A DNA stretch of 64,000 nt, from assembly GCA_025758045.1 (NCBI GenBank), contig CP107208.1, forward strand, positions 930,001 through 994,000. The letters run 5' to 3'. This stretch comes from Oscillospiraceae bacterium (lineage in GTDB: Bacteria > Bacillota > Clostridia > Oscillospirales > Ruminococcaceae). Position 1 is the first letter of the stretch, and every line of letters starts with the position of its first letter. Shown here piece after piece: positions 53,548 through 61,040 of this stretch. Made by a program: the position numbers and the translations under genes. The notes under the pieces are model-generated. The model had not been told where the DNA came from and searched no databases. It was given only the letters and a program-made list of their open reading frames with translations.

Positions 53548-53698
53548 CCGAAAGTGTACTGAACGGATTCACTTTTTCCAGCCCAGTAAAAGTAGTGAAT
53601 CAGAACAGTATACTTTCGGAAAATTTATTGGGAGTGAATCAGATTTGATTCACAATTCAGAGGGAAAGGTGTAAAAGTGAATCAGTTCTGATTCACTT
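53548..53698. repeat. palindromic GTGAATCAG repeats (iteron-like)
   Basis: CCGAAAGTGTACTG (53548-53561) and CAGTATACTTTCGG (53606-53619) form a 13-of-14 inverted pair. Between and after them lie GATTCACTT (53566), AGTGAATCAG (53594-53603), GTGAATCAG with GATTCAC around a short centre (53634-53653), and a perfect palindrome at 53675-53698 with 11-base arms AAGTGAATCAG/CTGATTCACTT. About six GTGAATCAG-type half-sites lie in 135 bases ahead of the RepA-like gene. Confidence 0.8.
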
Positions 53699-53713
53699 GC
53701 AGTAACTGCCCAA

Positions 53714-53800
53714 ATCCGCCCGGTGTGGGGCGGATGCCCCGCGTCGCACACTGACGCGACATCACCCGCAAACCCGCCGTTTGGCGCGTTTGTGGGGCTG
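53714..53800. other. candidate origin of transfer (oriT)
   Basis: Two GC-rich inverted repeats follow each other: ATCCGCC/GGCGGAT (53714-53735) and CGCGTC/GACGCG (53740-53758), then a GT-rich stretch with CAAAC/GTTTG arms. Position next to the mob genes and the stem-loop look suit an oriT nick region; no nick site can be named. Confidence 0.4.
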
Positions 53801-53910
53801 TGGGGCGGCGTGAGCCGTACAACTTAACACTGGAGAATAAAACTTACTACACACAAAACGACGATAGTATGAGATAATAGATATATACCAAAACAGAAAG
53901 GACGATGCGA

Positions 53911-55095
53911 ATGAATCATGAAAAACTTCCAAAAACGATCTCCGCCGAAGAACTCCTCTCCACGCCGCTGCCGCCGGTCAAGTGGATCATCCCTGATTTG
54001 CTCCCAGCCGGTCTTGCACTGTTTGCCGGTCCCAGCAAAGCGGGCAAAAGTTGGCTGACCTTGTGGCTGTGCTTGCAGGTGGCGCAGGGAAAGCCTATGT
54101 GGGGACGCGAAATAGAGCCGCACACCGTTCTTTATCTCTCACTGGAGGACACCTTCAACCGCCTGCAAAAGCGCCTTCTCCAGCTTGTGGGCAGCGAAGA
54201 AGCCCCCGAACGGCTGGTCATGCAGACGGAATGCAGCAGCATCGGGCAGGGGCTGGAAGAACAGCTCACCAGCTTCATCTATCAGCACCCGGACACCGGA
54301 CTGATTGTCATTGATACCTTGCAAAAGGTTCGTTCCAACGACCAGAACAACAGTATGTATGCCAGCGATTACAAGGAAATCAGCGCCTTGAAAGCATTGG
54401 CGGACAAGTATAACATCTGTATTTTGCTGATCCACCATCTGCGCAAACAAGCCGCAGACGACCCGTTCCAGCAGATTGCAGGTTCCAACGGTCTGATGGG
54501 TGCGTCCGATACCAGCTGGGTCATGCAGCGCAAACGCATGAGCCAGACCGCCAGCATTTTGGTGACCGGGCGCGACATGGACAACAAAACACTGCGTCTG
54601 CACGAAGAAAACTGCGTTTGGATGCTGGACGAGGAAGAAAGCACTGAACAAATTGCGGCGAAGGCGGTGCCGAGTTACCTTTGGAAAGTGGCTGATTACA
54701 TTGACCGTGTTGGCATTTGGCAGGGTACGGCTACCGAATTGCTCTCTGCAGCCGATATTGAAGGCGTTTTGCCCCACCAGCTGACCCGGAAAATCGTGGA
54801 ACACTTCGATACCGTATTCACGCCAAGAGGTATCCGCTATGAAACCCACCGCACCTCGCAGGCGCGGCAGATGAAGTTCTCCCATGACGGAAATGACGCA
54901 GATGACGCTAATGACGCTGAAATTGACATAACCCAGCTTTTCAAATGGGATATCTCACAAACAGCGTCATCAGCGTCATTAGCGTCACAAAGGTCGCGTA
55001 AGGGGAGCAAGCATGGGCAAAGTGTTGCCACAGGGCAACCCGCCGAAAAGCCTACGGGGACAGCCACGAACCCCTGTGAGGCTGCTGGCGCATGA
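53911..55095 (+). CDS. RepA-like AAA ATPase
   Basis: A 394-residue RecA-fold (AAA_25) ATPase like RepA helicases of mobile elements. Walker A GPSKAGKS near 40, Walker B LIVIDTLQKV near 131, and sensor LLIHHLRK and GSNGLMGASDT follow. The C-terminal 90 residues are low-complexity and acidic (DADDANDAE). ATG at 53911 is 8 bases after AAAGGA; the ATG two codons earlier is too close. It probably unwinds DNA during element replication from the repeats upstream. The stop overlaps mobC (ATGA). Confidence 0.82.
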   Translation: MNHEKLPKTISAEELLSTPLPPVKWIIPDLLPAGLALFAGPSKAGKSWLTLWLCLQVAQGKPMWGREIEPHTVLYLSLEDTFNRLQKRLLQLVGSEEAPERLVMQTECSSIGQGLEEQLTSFIYQHPDTGLIVIDTLQKVRSNDQNNSMYASDYKEISALKALADKYNICILLIHHLRKQAADDPFQQIAGSNGLMGASDTSWVMQRKRMSQTASILVTGRDMDNKTLRLHEENCVWMLDEEESTEQIAAKAVPSYLWKVADYIDRVGIWQGTATELLSAADIEGVLPHQLTRKIVEHFDTVFTPRGIRYETHRTSQARQMKFSHDGNDADDANDAEIDITQLFKWDISQTASSASLASQRSRKGSKHGQSVATGQPAEKPTGTATNPCEAAGA

Positions 55096-55361
55096 GAAAG
55101 CGCAGTGTCGGGATCAATGTCCGCGTCAGCGTCACAGAGAAACGAAAAATGACGCTGATGGCTAAACGGTGCGGGCTGTCTCTCTCGGAATACTTACGCC
55201 AGCGGGCGCTGGGATATGAACCGGGCGGGCATCCGCTCAAGGAGGTATTTAATGTATTGGACAAACTGGATGAAATTGCAGAGAACTGTTCTGCACGGGA
55301 AGGGGCAGCCATCAACGCCCAGACCGACCGCATGAGGGATTTGCTCATTGGCAGTCACTAA
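55092..55361 (+). CDS. mobC: MobC-like relaxosome accessory protein
   Basis: An 89-residue protein with a ribbon-helix-helix-like N-terminus (INVRVSVTEKRKMTLMAKRCGLSLSEYLRQRALG) and a helical tail, the form of MobC/BmgA proteins that help the relaxase open oriT. It overlaps the RepA-like gene at 5' and the relaxase at 3'. Confidence 0.85.
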   Translation: MRKRSVGINVRVSVTEKRKMTLMAKRCGLSLSEYLRQRALGYEPGGHPLKEVFNVLDKLDEIAENCSAREGAAINAQTDRMRDLLIGSH

Positions 55362-56700
55362 GATCTGGACGATCAAGGACAGCTTACAGCGCGTCCTTGA
55401 TTATGCCGCCAATCCGGACAAAACCGAATACGATGCCATTGCCCAAACGCTGCACTACGCAGAGAACGATGCCAAGACTAAGCTGAACGAGAGCGCCCAG
55501 CTCGTCACCGGCATCCATTGCAGGGCAGACCATGCGTGGGAGGATATGCGGGCTGTACAGGAGCGCTTTGGTAAAACAGACGGCGTGGTGGCGCTCCACG
55601 CCTACCAGAGCTTCCGCGAGGGGGAAGTCACCCCGGAGCAATGCCACGAGATCGGCGTGGCACTGGCCCGCAAGGTCTGGGGCAAGCGATTTCAGGTGCT
55701 GGTCGCTACCCATATGAATACGGATAACCTGCACAACCACTTCGTTATCAATTCCGTATCGTATGTGGACGGCAAGAAATACGAGCAACGCCGCAGCCAA
55801 TACGCTGAGTTCCGGGCGGCATCCGACAAGCTGTGCCGGGAGTACGGCTTGTCAGTAGTGGAGCAGCCCAAGGCCAAGGAACCGACGCGGTACGCCTGGA
55901 TGCGGGAAGCCATCGACCAAGCCTGTGAGGATGCCAGCACCGCCGAGGACTTTCACAGGGCGCTGTATCGGCAGGGGTACATTTTCGACAGTGACCCCAA
56001 CCGAAAGTATGCAACGATTCGGGCGCGGGATGGAGGCCGTGCAGTGCGGCTTTATCGGCTGGGAGAAGAATACGATTTACCTGCCATAGACGACAGACTG
56101 CGGGGAAACTACTTGTTGTATGGACCAAGGCTGTATGAGGTGAAACACCCACCCCGCCAGTATACGCCGAAACGGTATCGCCCCAAGGATACCTATGCAG
56201 GAAAAAGCATCCTCCAAATTTTCCTCGAGGTGTTCTTTGATGAATCCCAAATGCATCGCTTGTATCTGTACTACTGTTATCAGCTGGGTATCCTGCCCAA
56301 GAAACAGCAACCGCGTATCAACCGCCCGGAATTAGAGCGCATTTGGAAAGATACCGAGAGAATCCTTGCAGAACACGCCTTTGTCTACGACCACAAGTTC
56401 CCCTCTTTGCAAGCAATCGTGGACTACCGCAAGGGCTTGTCCCAGCGAATGGAAACCCTTGCCGCGCAGCGGGCGGAAGTCGTCAAGCAGATGCGCCGAA
56501 TGGATGCCCCGCCGGAACTTGCAGACCGCCGTACAATGCTTACCTGTAAGATTGCGGAACTCCGCAAAGAGGACAAAATCGCAGAGGGAGCCATCAAGCG
56601 TATTCAACGCACGCGCGAATCCAACCGTATTGACCGGGAAAACAGGATGCCGCAACATCCCGGACCACGCCGCCGCAGAAGGGAACGGGAGCGCGAATGA
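55348..56700 (+). CDS. mobA: MobA/MobP-type relaxase
   Basis: A 450-residue relaxase. The N-terminal nuclease domain (about 1-220) contains the metal-binding motif HNHFVIN (with the preceding THMNTDN) and the RRSQYAEFRAASDKLCREYGLSV block; the nicking Tyr is probably Tyr18 in VLDYAANP. The C-terminal half is helical and basic, ending in arginines and glutamates. It starts with TTG at 55348 inside mobC, an overlap that couples translation. It nicks oriT and pilots the strand, using the conjugation pore of a helper element, for none is encoded in this unit. Confidence 0.9.
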   Translation: MAVTKIWTIKDSLQRVLDYAANPDKTEYDAIAQTLHYAENDAKTKLNESAQLVTGIHCRADHAWEDMRAVQERFGKTDGVVALHAYQSFREGEVTPEQCHEIGVALARKVWGKRFQVLVATHMNTDNLHNHFVINSVSYVDGKKYEQRRSQYAEFRAASDKLCREYGLSVVEQPKAKEPTRYAWMREAIDQACEDASTAEDFHRALYRQGYIFDSDPNRKYATIRARDGGRAVRLYRLGEEYDLPAIDDRLRGNYLLYGPRLYEVKHPPRQYTPKRYRPKDTYAGKSILQIFLEVFFDESQMHRLYLYYCYQLGILPKKQQPRINRPELERIWKDTERILAEHAFVYDHKFPSLQAIVDYRKGLSQRMETLAAQRAEVVKQMRRMDAPPELADRRTMLTCKIAELRKEDKIAEGAIKRIQRTRESNRIDRENRMPQHPGPRRRRRERERE

Positions 56701-56822
56701 TGTCAGTTTGCACCCAATGTGCAGGACGGTTCTTGTGCAATTCTGTGAATAGCTTTCCGGCGGGATTGCTGGTATCGTTGTACCGAACCCCAAATGCAGC
56801 AACTTGAAAAAAGGAGAGATGC
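56701..56822 (+). repeat. direct repeat A, upstream of integrase
   Basis: This 122-base leader of the integrase gene is repeated at about 75-80 % identity at 58057-58179, just after the gene. Shared phrases include TTCTGTGAATAGCT, GATTGCTGGTAT and TTGTACCGAACCC, ending in the ribosome site. Confidence 0.8.
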
Positions 56823-56824
56823 CT

Positions 56825-58009
56825 ATGGTAGCAGGACGCTTACAGGAGAAAAACGGATTTTATTACATAGTGCTGAGTTACACGGACTCGGCGGGCAAAC
56901 GCCGTCAGCCGTGGATCGGCACAGGGCTGCCCGTCAAGGGCAACAAAAAACGTGCCGAAAAAATGCTGGCAGAAACGCGAAAGAGTTTTACGATTCCCAA
57001 AGGACAGGTGTCCGAACTCAGCCCGGATATGGCATTCAGCGACTATATGCGATATTGGCTGAAAATGATGCGAACCGCCGTAACGGAAACTACTTACTCG
57101 TCCTATTGCTTCAATGTGGAAAAGCACATCATTCCCTACTTTGAACCGCTGGGCGTAACGCTGGCAGGGTTACAGCCGCGCCAGATTCAGAGCTTTTATC
57201 TGCACGAAGCGGAAACGCTGAAAAACACCTCTATACTGCGATTCCACGCCAATCTTCACAAGGCGCTGAAATACGCCGTGCGCATCGACCTGATCACCAG
57301 CAACCCGGTGGACAAGGTGGACCGCCCCAAGCCGCAGGCGTTCATGGCAAGCTATTACAGCGCCGAGGAAATGGAAAAGCTCTTTGAAGTCGCCCAAGGG
57401 CATAAGTTGGAACTGATTATCCAGCTTGCAGCCTTTTACGGACTGCGCCGAGCCGAGGTGATGGGGCTGCGGTGGGAGGCCATCGACTTTGAAGCCAAGA
57501 CGCTGACCATCCGCCACATCGTGACCAGCACCCGCATTGATGGCAAGAAGATTTTGGTAGAAGCTGACCGAGCCAAAACAAAATCCAGTCTGCGCACCTT
57601 GCCGCTGGTAGACCCGATTGCCGAACGCTTAAAAGCCGTCAAAGAGCAGCAGGAATACAACCAGAAAATCTGCGGCAACTGCTATAATCAAGAGTACCTT
57701 GGCTATGTATTTGTGGATGCAATGGGAAACCTGATCCAGCCGGATTCCGTGACGACGGGCTTTCCGCAGCTGCTGAAAGAAAATGGTCTGCGCAGGATCC
57801 GATTCCACGACTTGCGCCACTCCTGTGCCAGCCTATTGCTGAAAGAGGGCGTACCGATGAAGCAGATTCAAGAGTGGCTGGGTCACAGCGATATTTCTAC
57901 TACGGCCAACATTTACGCACATCTGGATTCGCGGTCCAAAAACTTAAGTGCCCGAACGATGGCAAACACGCTGACACTGCCGAAAGCGCAGCCCATAAAG
58001 AAGTGGTAA
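56825..58009 (+). CDS. int: tyrosine recombinase / integrase
   Basis: A 394-residue phage-type integrase. An AP2-like N-terminal arm-binding domain (RLQEKNGFYYIVLSYTDSAGKRRQPWIGT) is followed by a SAM-like core-binding domain (about 70-165) and the catalytic domain: Arg in YGLRRAEVMGLRW, Lys in the following strand, HDLRHSCASLL, LGHSDISTT and the nucleophile Tyr in NIYAHL. All catalytic residues are present. ATG at 56825 has the best spacing from AAGGAG; ATG 56819 and TTG 56804 are in frame. It lies beside the tRNA-derived att copies, which it probably recognises. Confidence 0.92.
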   Translation: MVAGRLQEKNGFYYIVLSYTDSAGKRRQPWIGTGLPVKGNKKRAEKMLAETRKSFTIPKGQVSELSPDMAFSDYMRYWLKMMRTAVTETTYSSYCFNVEKHIIPYFEPLGVTLAGLQPRQIQSFYLHEAETLKNTSILRFHANLHKALKYAVRIDLITSNPVDKVDRPKPQAFMASYYSAEEMEKLFEVAQGHKLELIIQLAAFYGLRRAEVMGLRWEAIDFEAKTLTIRHIVTSTRIDGKKILVEADRAKTKSSLRTLPLVDPIAERLKAVKEQQEYNQKICGNCYNQEYLGYVFVDAMGNLIQPDSVTTGFPQLLKENGLRRIRFHDLRHSCASLLLKEGVPMKQIQEWLGHSDISTTANIYAHLDSRSKNLSARTMANTLTLPKAQPIKKW

Positions 58010-58022
58010 CATGAACAGAGGG

Positions 58023-58053
58023 CGGCACCTGAGAAATCGGGTGCCGTCTTTTT
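58023..58053 (+). terminator. intrinsic terminator after int
   Basis: CGGCACC pairs with GGTGCCG, followed by TCTTTTTT. Confidence 0.8.
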
Positions 58054-58056
58054 TGC

Positions 58057-58179
58057 TGTCAATTTGTACACAAGATGCAGGAAGAATCTTGTGTAGTTCT
58101 GTGAATAGCTATTTCCCGCGATTGCTGGTATGATTTGTACCGAACCCGAAAATCACTACTTGAAAATAAAGGGGAGATG
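58057..58179 (+). repeat. direct repeat B, downstream of integrase
   Basis: Second copy of the integrase leader. It keeps the ribosome site and an ATG (58177), but the codons after it are not those of an integrase, so it looks like the stump of a second integrase gene removed by recombination. Confidence 0.75.
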
Positions 58180-58216
58180 TTTATAAGAAAAGCATCGGGA
58201 TTTTGCAAAGCGGCAA

Positions 58217-58309
58217 TAAAAAATCACTACCCAATGTGAAATTGAGTAGTGATACTTGGCGCAGACGGCGGGACGCAAAGCGCCGGGCATGGGCTGTTCG
58301 AATCCCACC
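58217..58309 (-). repeat. second, altered copy of tRNA 3' end plus terminator
   Basis: On the minus strand a T-arm start GGTGGGATTCGAA is broken by about 24 foreign bases, then resumes as CCCGCCGTCTGCGCCAAG, as in the copy to the right. A terminator follows (GTAGTGAT/ATCACTAC... with T-run, 58217-58253). It is probably an older att scar. Confidence 0.6.
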
Positions 58310-58345
58310 TTGCAACCCTTGCATAGTTTGCCGCAAAAATAATAA

Positions 58346-58426
58346 GCAGCACCCCGCAAGGTGCTGCTCTTGGCGCAGACGGTGGGATTCGAACCCACGT
58401 GACATTGCTGTCAAATTGATTTCGAG
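58346..58426 (-). repeat. att site: 3' half of a Ser-type tRNA plus terminator
   Basis: Minus strand 58426 to 58371 reads CTCGAAA (a 7-base anticodon loop with CGA), a stem strand, a variable arm TGACA-GCAA-TGTCA, a T-arm GTGGG-TTCGAAT-CCCAC, CGTCTGC, G73 and CCA. This is everything from the anticodon loop to the 3' end. The 5' half is missing, since the bases beyond 58427 cannot pair. A long variable arm with discriminator G fits tRNA-Ser(CGA). A terminator (AGCAGCACC/GGTGCTGCT, 58346-58369) follows. Such 3'-half duplicates are left by tyrosine integrases that enter tRNA genes. Confidence 0.75.
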
Positions 58427-58456
58427 TTTTTTGGTATATATCGCAACTGACGGTAT

Positions 58457-58485
58457 TTGTCGGAAAAAAGCGGAAGTTGTCGGAA
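58457..58485 (+). repeat. TTGTCGGAA direct repeats, possible integrase arm sites
   Basis: TTGTCGGAA occurs at 58457-58465 and 58477-58485, a 20-base step, just inside the right-hand element from the att core. Confidence 0.4.
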
Positions 58486-58784
58486 GATGATTCGACCGAC
58501 CTACGACGAAAAATGTTGAAAAAGAAGTCCTTTTTAACGTCAGAACGTCGCAATTCGAACCCGTTTCGAAATGCCGAATTTTCGGGAAAAATGAGAGAAA
58601 AACAGGCATTTTTGGCACGTTGGAGAGATGTTGGAGAGAAAAACAGGAGAGAACAAAAAAGCTCAATTTTCCTTATTGTTATGGGCATTTACAAAAGTGT
58701 GTTGACTAAATTTTATGCAAATTCCCCCTTGCCTCAAAAATCAAACCGTCCCTGCCTGCTGTTGATGAGTTCGAATAATGGACG
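58486..58784. other. AT-rich noncoding element end
   Basis: About 300 bases without a believable gene; an open frame here has low-complexity residues and no ribosome site. It is probably the terminal region of the right-hand element. Confidence 0.4.
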
Positions 58785-58793
58785 GTGATTCTA

Positions 58794-59420
58794 GTGGATT
58801 ACAGTTACGACTTTGCAAAAATCAAGGCAAACTACCCTGAAAAAATCGGGCTGGAGCAGATGCGCGTCATCTGCCATATCAGCAAAAAGACGGCGCGTTA
58901 CCTGCTGACAAGCGGGCTTGTTCCCTGCATAGATACCGGCAAGAAAACCCGCCAGTACATCATCAATACAAAAGATGTTATCACGTATCTTAAAAAGCGT
59001 CAATCCCAACCGGAAAAATTCTCGGCACCGACCGGGTATTACTCAGCGAGTTGGAACAAAGGCGGCAAGCCCAAAATGCTGACCTTACGGGAATGGGCAA
59101 ATCTGGATACCGCCAAAAGCAGAAAGAAGTTTCAGGACTTTCTTACCCTGAAAACGCAGCCCTACAGCGATGTGCTGAGTGTTGCCGAAGCAAGCCGGCT
59201 TACCGGCTATCACCACAACACCCTGACGAATTGGTGCCATAACGGTTACATCCGATACTTTGAAATCAGTGGTGGGTATATGATTCCCAAATCTTGTCTG
59301 CTGAATTTTCTGCTTAGTCCTCATATTCTGGACAGCTATCGACCTTCTAAAAAGATGGTTGACCTTGCGAAAGAATTCAGCCGACAGGGCAAATCGACAA
59401 AAAAGCCCACCGCCAAATGA
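58794..59420 (+). CDS. protein with two excisionase-like HTH domains
   Basis: A 208-residue protein holding two HTH_17-like units: about 14-65 (IGLEQMRVICHISKKTARYLLTSGLVPCIDTGKKTRQYIINTKDV) and about 118-170 (DVLSVAEASRLTGYHHNTLTNWCHNGYIRYFEISGGYMIPKSCLL). GTG at 58794 follows GGACGGTGAT; an in-frame GTG at 58785 is possible. Being first gene inside the att core, it may regulate excision or the maintenance genes of the right-hand element. Confidence 0.7.
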   Translation: MDYSYDFAKIKANYPEKIGLEQMRVICHISKKTARYLLTSGLVPCIDTGKKTRQYIINTKDVITYLKKRQSQPEKFSAPTGYYSASWNKGGKPKMLTLREWANLDTAKSRKKFQDFLTLKTQPYSDVLSVAEASRLTGYHHNTLTNWCHNGYIRYFEISGGYMIPKSCLLNFLLSPHILDSYRPSKKMVDLAKEFSRQGKSTKKPTAK

Positions 59421-59436
59421 GTGCCATAGAGAAAAG

Positions 59437-59474
59437 CAGCGTCCCCCGAATGTAAAACGGAGGACGCTGTTTTT
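59437..59474 (+). terminator. intrinsic terminator after HTH gene
   Basis: CAGCGTCC pairs with GGACGCTG, followed by TTTTTA. Confidence 0.8.
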
Positions 59475-59487
59475 ATAGCCCTATTTC

Positions 59488-59584
59488 AACTGCTGACAAT
59501 TTGTCACCAGTTGGCGCATGACTGTCATCGGCATTAGGCAGCGACATATAGCTTCTGTAATTTTTAACTGCCTACAATTTGTAG
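59488..59584. repeat. twin AACTGC palindromes
   Basis: AACTGC followed by TGACA-ATT-TGTCA (59488-59506) and AACTGC followed by CTACA-ATT-TGTAG (59566-59584) share layout but not arm sequence, 78 bases apart, downstream of the hipA-like gene. Confidence 0.5.
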
Positions 59585-59621
59585 TCATTTCACAAACCGT
59601 ATGCTTTGGAGCTATTTCAGC

Positions 59622-60776
59622 TTATGCCCTATTAAATCGAAGCATTTGAATTCGACCACTAACAGCGGCGGCAATTTTCGCGGCTCGTCCATCATCAAAC
59701 TGGGCGGCTGTTCGGAAGATTTCTTCTGCTTTATTGGAAAATCCATCAAGGCGCTCCAGCGGCAGATCCACATAAGGCGCAATCAGCTTTAGCTGGGATT
59801 GCTGTGAGGTTTCAAACGGTTTTGCGGGAACCATGGCTTCCGCATTGATCGCGCGGGTGAGGGTCATCTGCCAAAGGCTTGTGCCGCTGTCATAGATGGG
59901 CGCTGTTCCTTTCCATTCCAGCGTTTCGGAATCACGCAGGAAACCGAAATTGCCAAGATGGCGATCCGTGTTGGCTAAGATGAAATCGGCAGCCAGCATA
60001 TTGCAGACCGCTTTCTTTGCATCAGAAATTCCGACGGTCCGGCAGCAGGCGTTGAAGTGTTCCCAATTGGAAACGCCCTGCGCTTGCGGCAGCAGCCGCA
60101 TAAATTGGGCGGCGGTGACAAGCTCGGTGTGGTCATTGGTAAAGCACGCGCAGGCGGACATGACCTGCCCGCCCTGCTCTACGAGCCAGTAGGGGACGTG
60201 CGGCGTACCAAGCGCATCATACAGAGCCGTGGCAACAATTTCGTTGTAAGGCTCCTGCTTGTAAATGCCCGATCCTGCTTTTAAGAGGATTCGTTTTCCG
60301 TCCGCAATGCGCCAGCGCTTTTGTAAAAAGCCGTCTGAGGTATTGCAGGGGGAACACAAATCCGGCTGTGCCGAGAGAACCCCCTCGCCAAACAAAGCGC
60401 GTCCCACATCGTCAGAAAAGTCATTCCCGTAGAAATTTACATCGCGCCAGTTCTGTGGGGCATCGCAGGGCGTGACCCAATACTGGTCTGAAAGGCTCAG
60501 CCCGCTGCATTTGACAAGCAGAAGTTCGGCGTAAGGAATATGCAGCGTTTCCAAGGCGTGCTCCAGCCCGGAACGGCTTGCCGGGATACCGCGCCCTGCC
60601 CACCATTTGCGCAGGGACAGAACATCAAAGCTGCCATCGCTATGCTTTGCGCCAAGGGGAATCCTCTGCGCCGAAAGAACCTCCGCCACATCAATAATGT
60701 CGCCGGTCTTTTCCGCTATTTCAATAACAGCCACTTGATGATTGCGCTGCATCAGGAAAAATTGCACTCTGCTCAC
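59622..60776 (-). CDS. HipA-like serine/threonine kinase
   Basis: A 384-residue HipA-fold protein. Residues 1-110 form an N-terminal domain (with IPASRSGLEHALETLHIP), and the kinase core carries ILLKAGSGIYKQEPYNEIVA (ATP Lys and Glu), the catalytic loop DFILANTDRHLGNFGFL and the metal motif APIYDSGTSLW. HipA kinases phosphorylate targets such as glutamyl-tRNA synthetase and slow growth; others act in regulation. No HipB-type antitoxin abuts it. The start is uncertain: GTG at 60776 or ATG at 60752. It faces away from the Par operon. Confidence 0.82.
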   Translation of the reverse strand: MSRVQFFLMQRNHQVAVIEIAEKTGDIIDVAEVLSAQRIPLGAKHSDGSFDVLSLRKWWAGRGIPASRSGLEHALETLHIPYAELLLVKCSGLSLSDQYWVTPCDAPQNWRDVNFYGNDFSDDVGRALFGEGVLSAQPDLCSPCNTSDGFLQKRWRIADGKRILLKAGSGIYKQEPYNEIVATALYDALGTPHVPYWLVEQGGQVMSACACFTNDHTELVTAAQFMRLLPQAQGVSNWEHFNACCRTVGISDAKKAVCNMLAADFILANTDRHLGNFGFLRDSETLEWKGTAPIYDSGTSLWQMTLTRAINAEAMVPAKPFETSQQSQLKLIAPYVDLPLERLDGFSNKAEEIFRTAAQFDDGRAAKIAAAVSGRIQMLRFNRA

Positions 60777-60981
60777 CTACCTTACCTTATAGAATGATTA
60801 TACTCTATCCGGCTGGTCTTTGCAATCTGCGTTTTTGCCGCAGCGTCAATCCTTTTCTGTACACCAAGGGGGAAGTATATCTTTTTTTGGAAACGGGGTG
60901 CCGTCTGTGTTTTCCCCCACACCCCCTTTCAGCCAGCTGAAGTGACAAATAGCCAGCTAAAAACAAATAATCGTATCCTTG

Positions 60982-61016
60982 GCACCTTACCTATTTTGTA
61001 GGCAAGGTGCTTTTTT
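60982..61016 (+). terminator. hairpin with T-run ahead of the primase-like gene
   Basis: GCACCTT.CCTA pairs with TAGG.AAGGTGC, then TTTTTT. Lying just 25 bases before the next ATG, it could be an attenuator or shield the Par operon from transcription through the upstream gap, which has no gene (60777-60980). Confidence 0.75.
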
Positions 61017-61040
61017 CATACAGAAACGGAGGTCACCCCC

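Noticed and set aside
53548..53698. CRISPR array
   Set aside because: Repeats are palindromic, short, irregularly spaced and lack uniform spacers; no cas genes.
58371..58426. Functional tRNA gene on the minus strand
   Set aside because: Only the 3' half is present; acceptor, D-arm and 5' anticodon stem strands are missing.
58477..58788. 103-codon plus-strand frame just inside the right-hand element
   Set aside because: Low-complexity Lys/Arg/Ser-rich translation, no ribosome site, overlaps the possible arm-site repeats.
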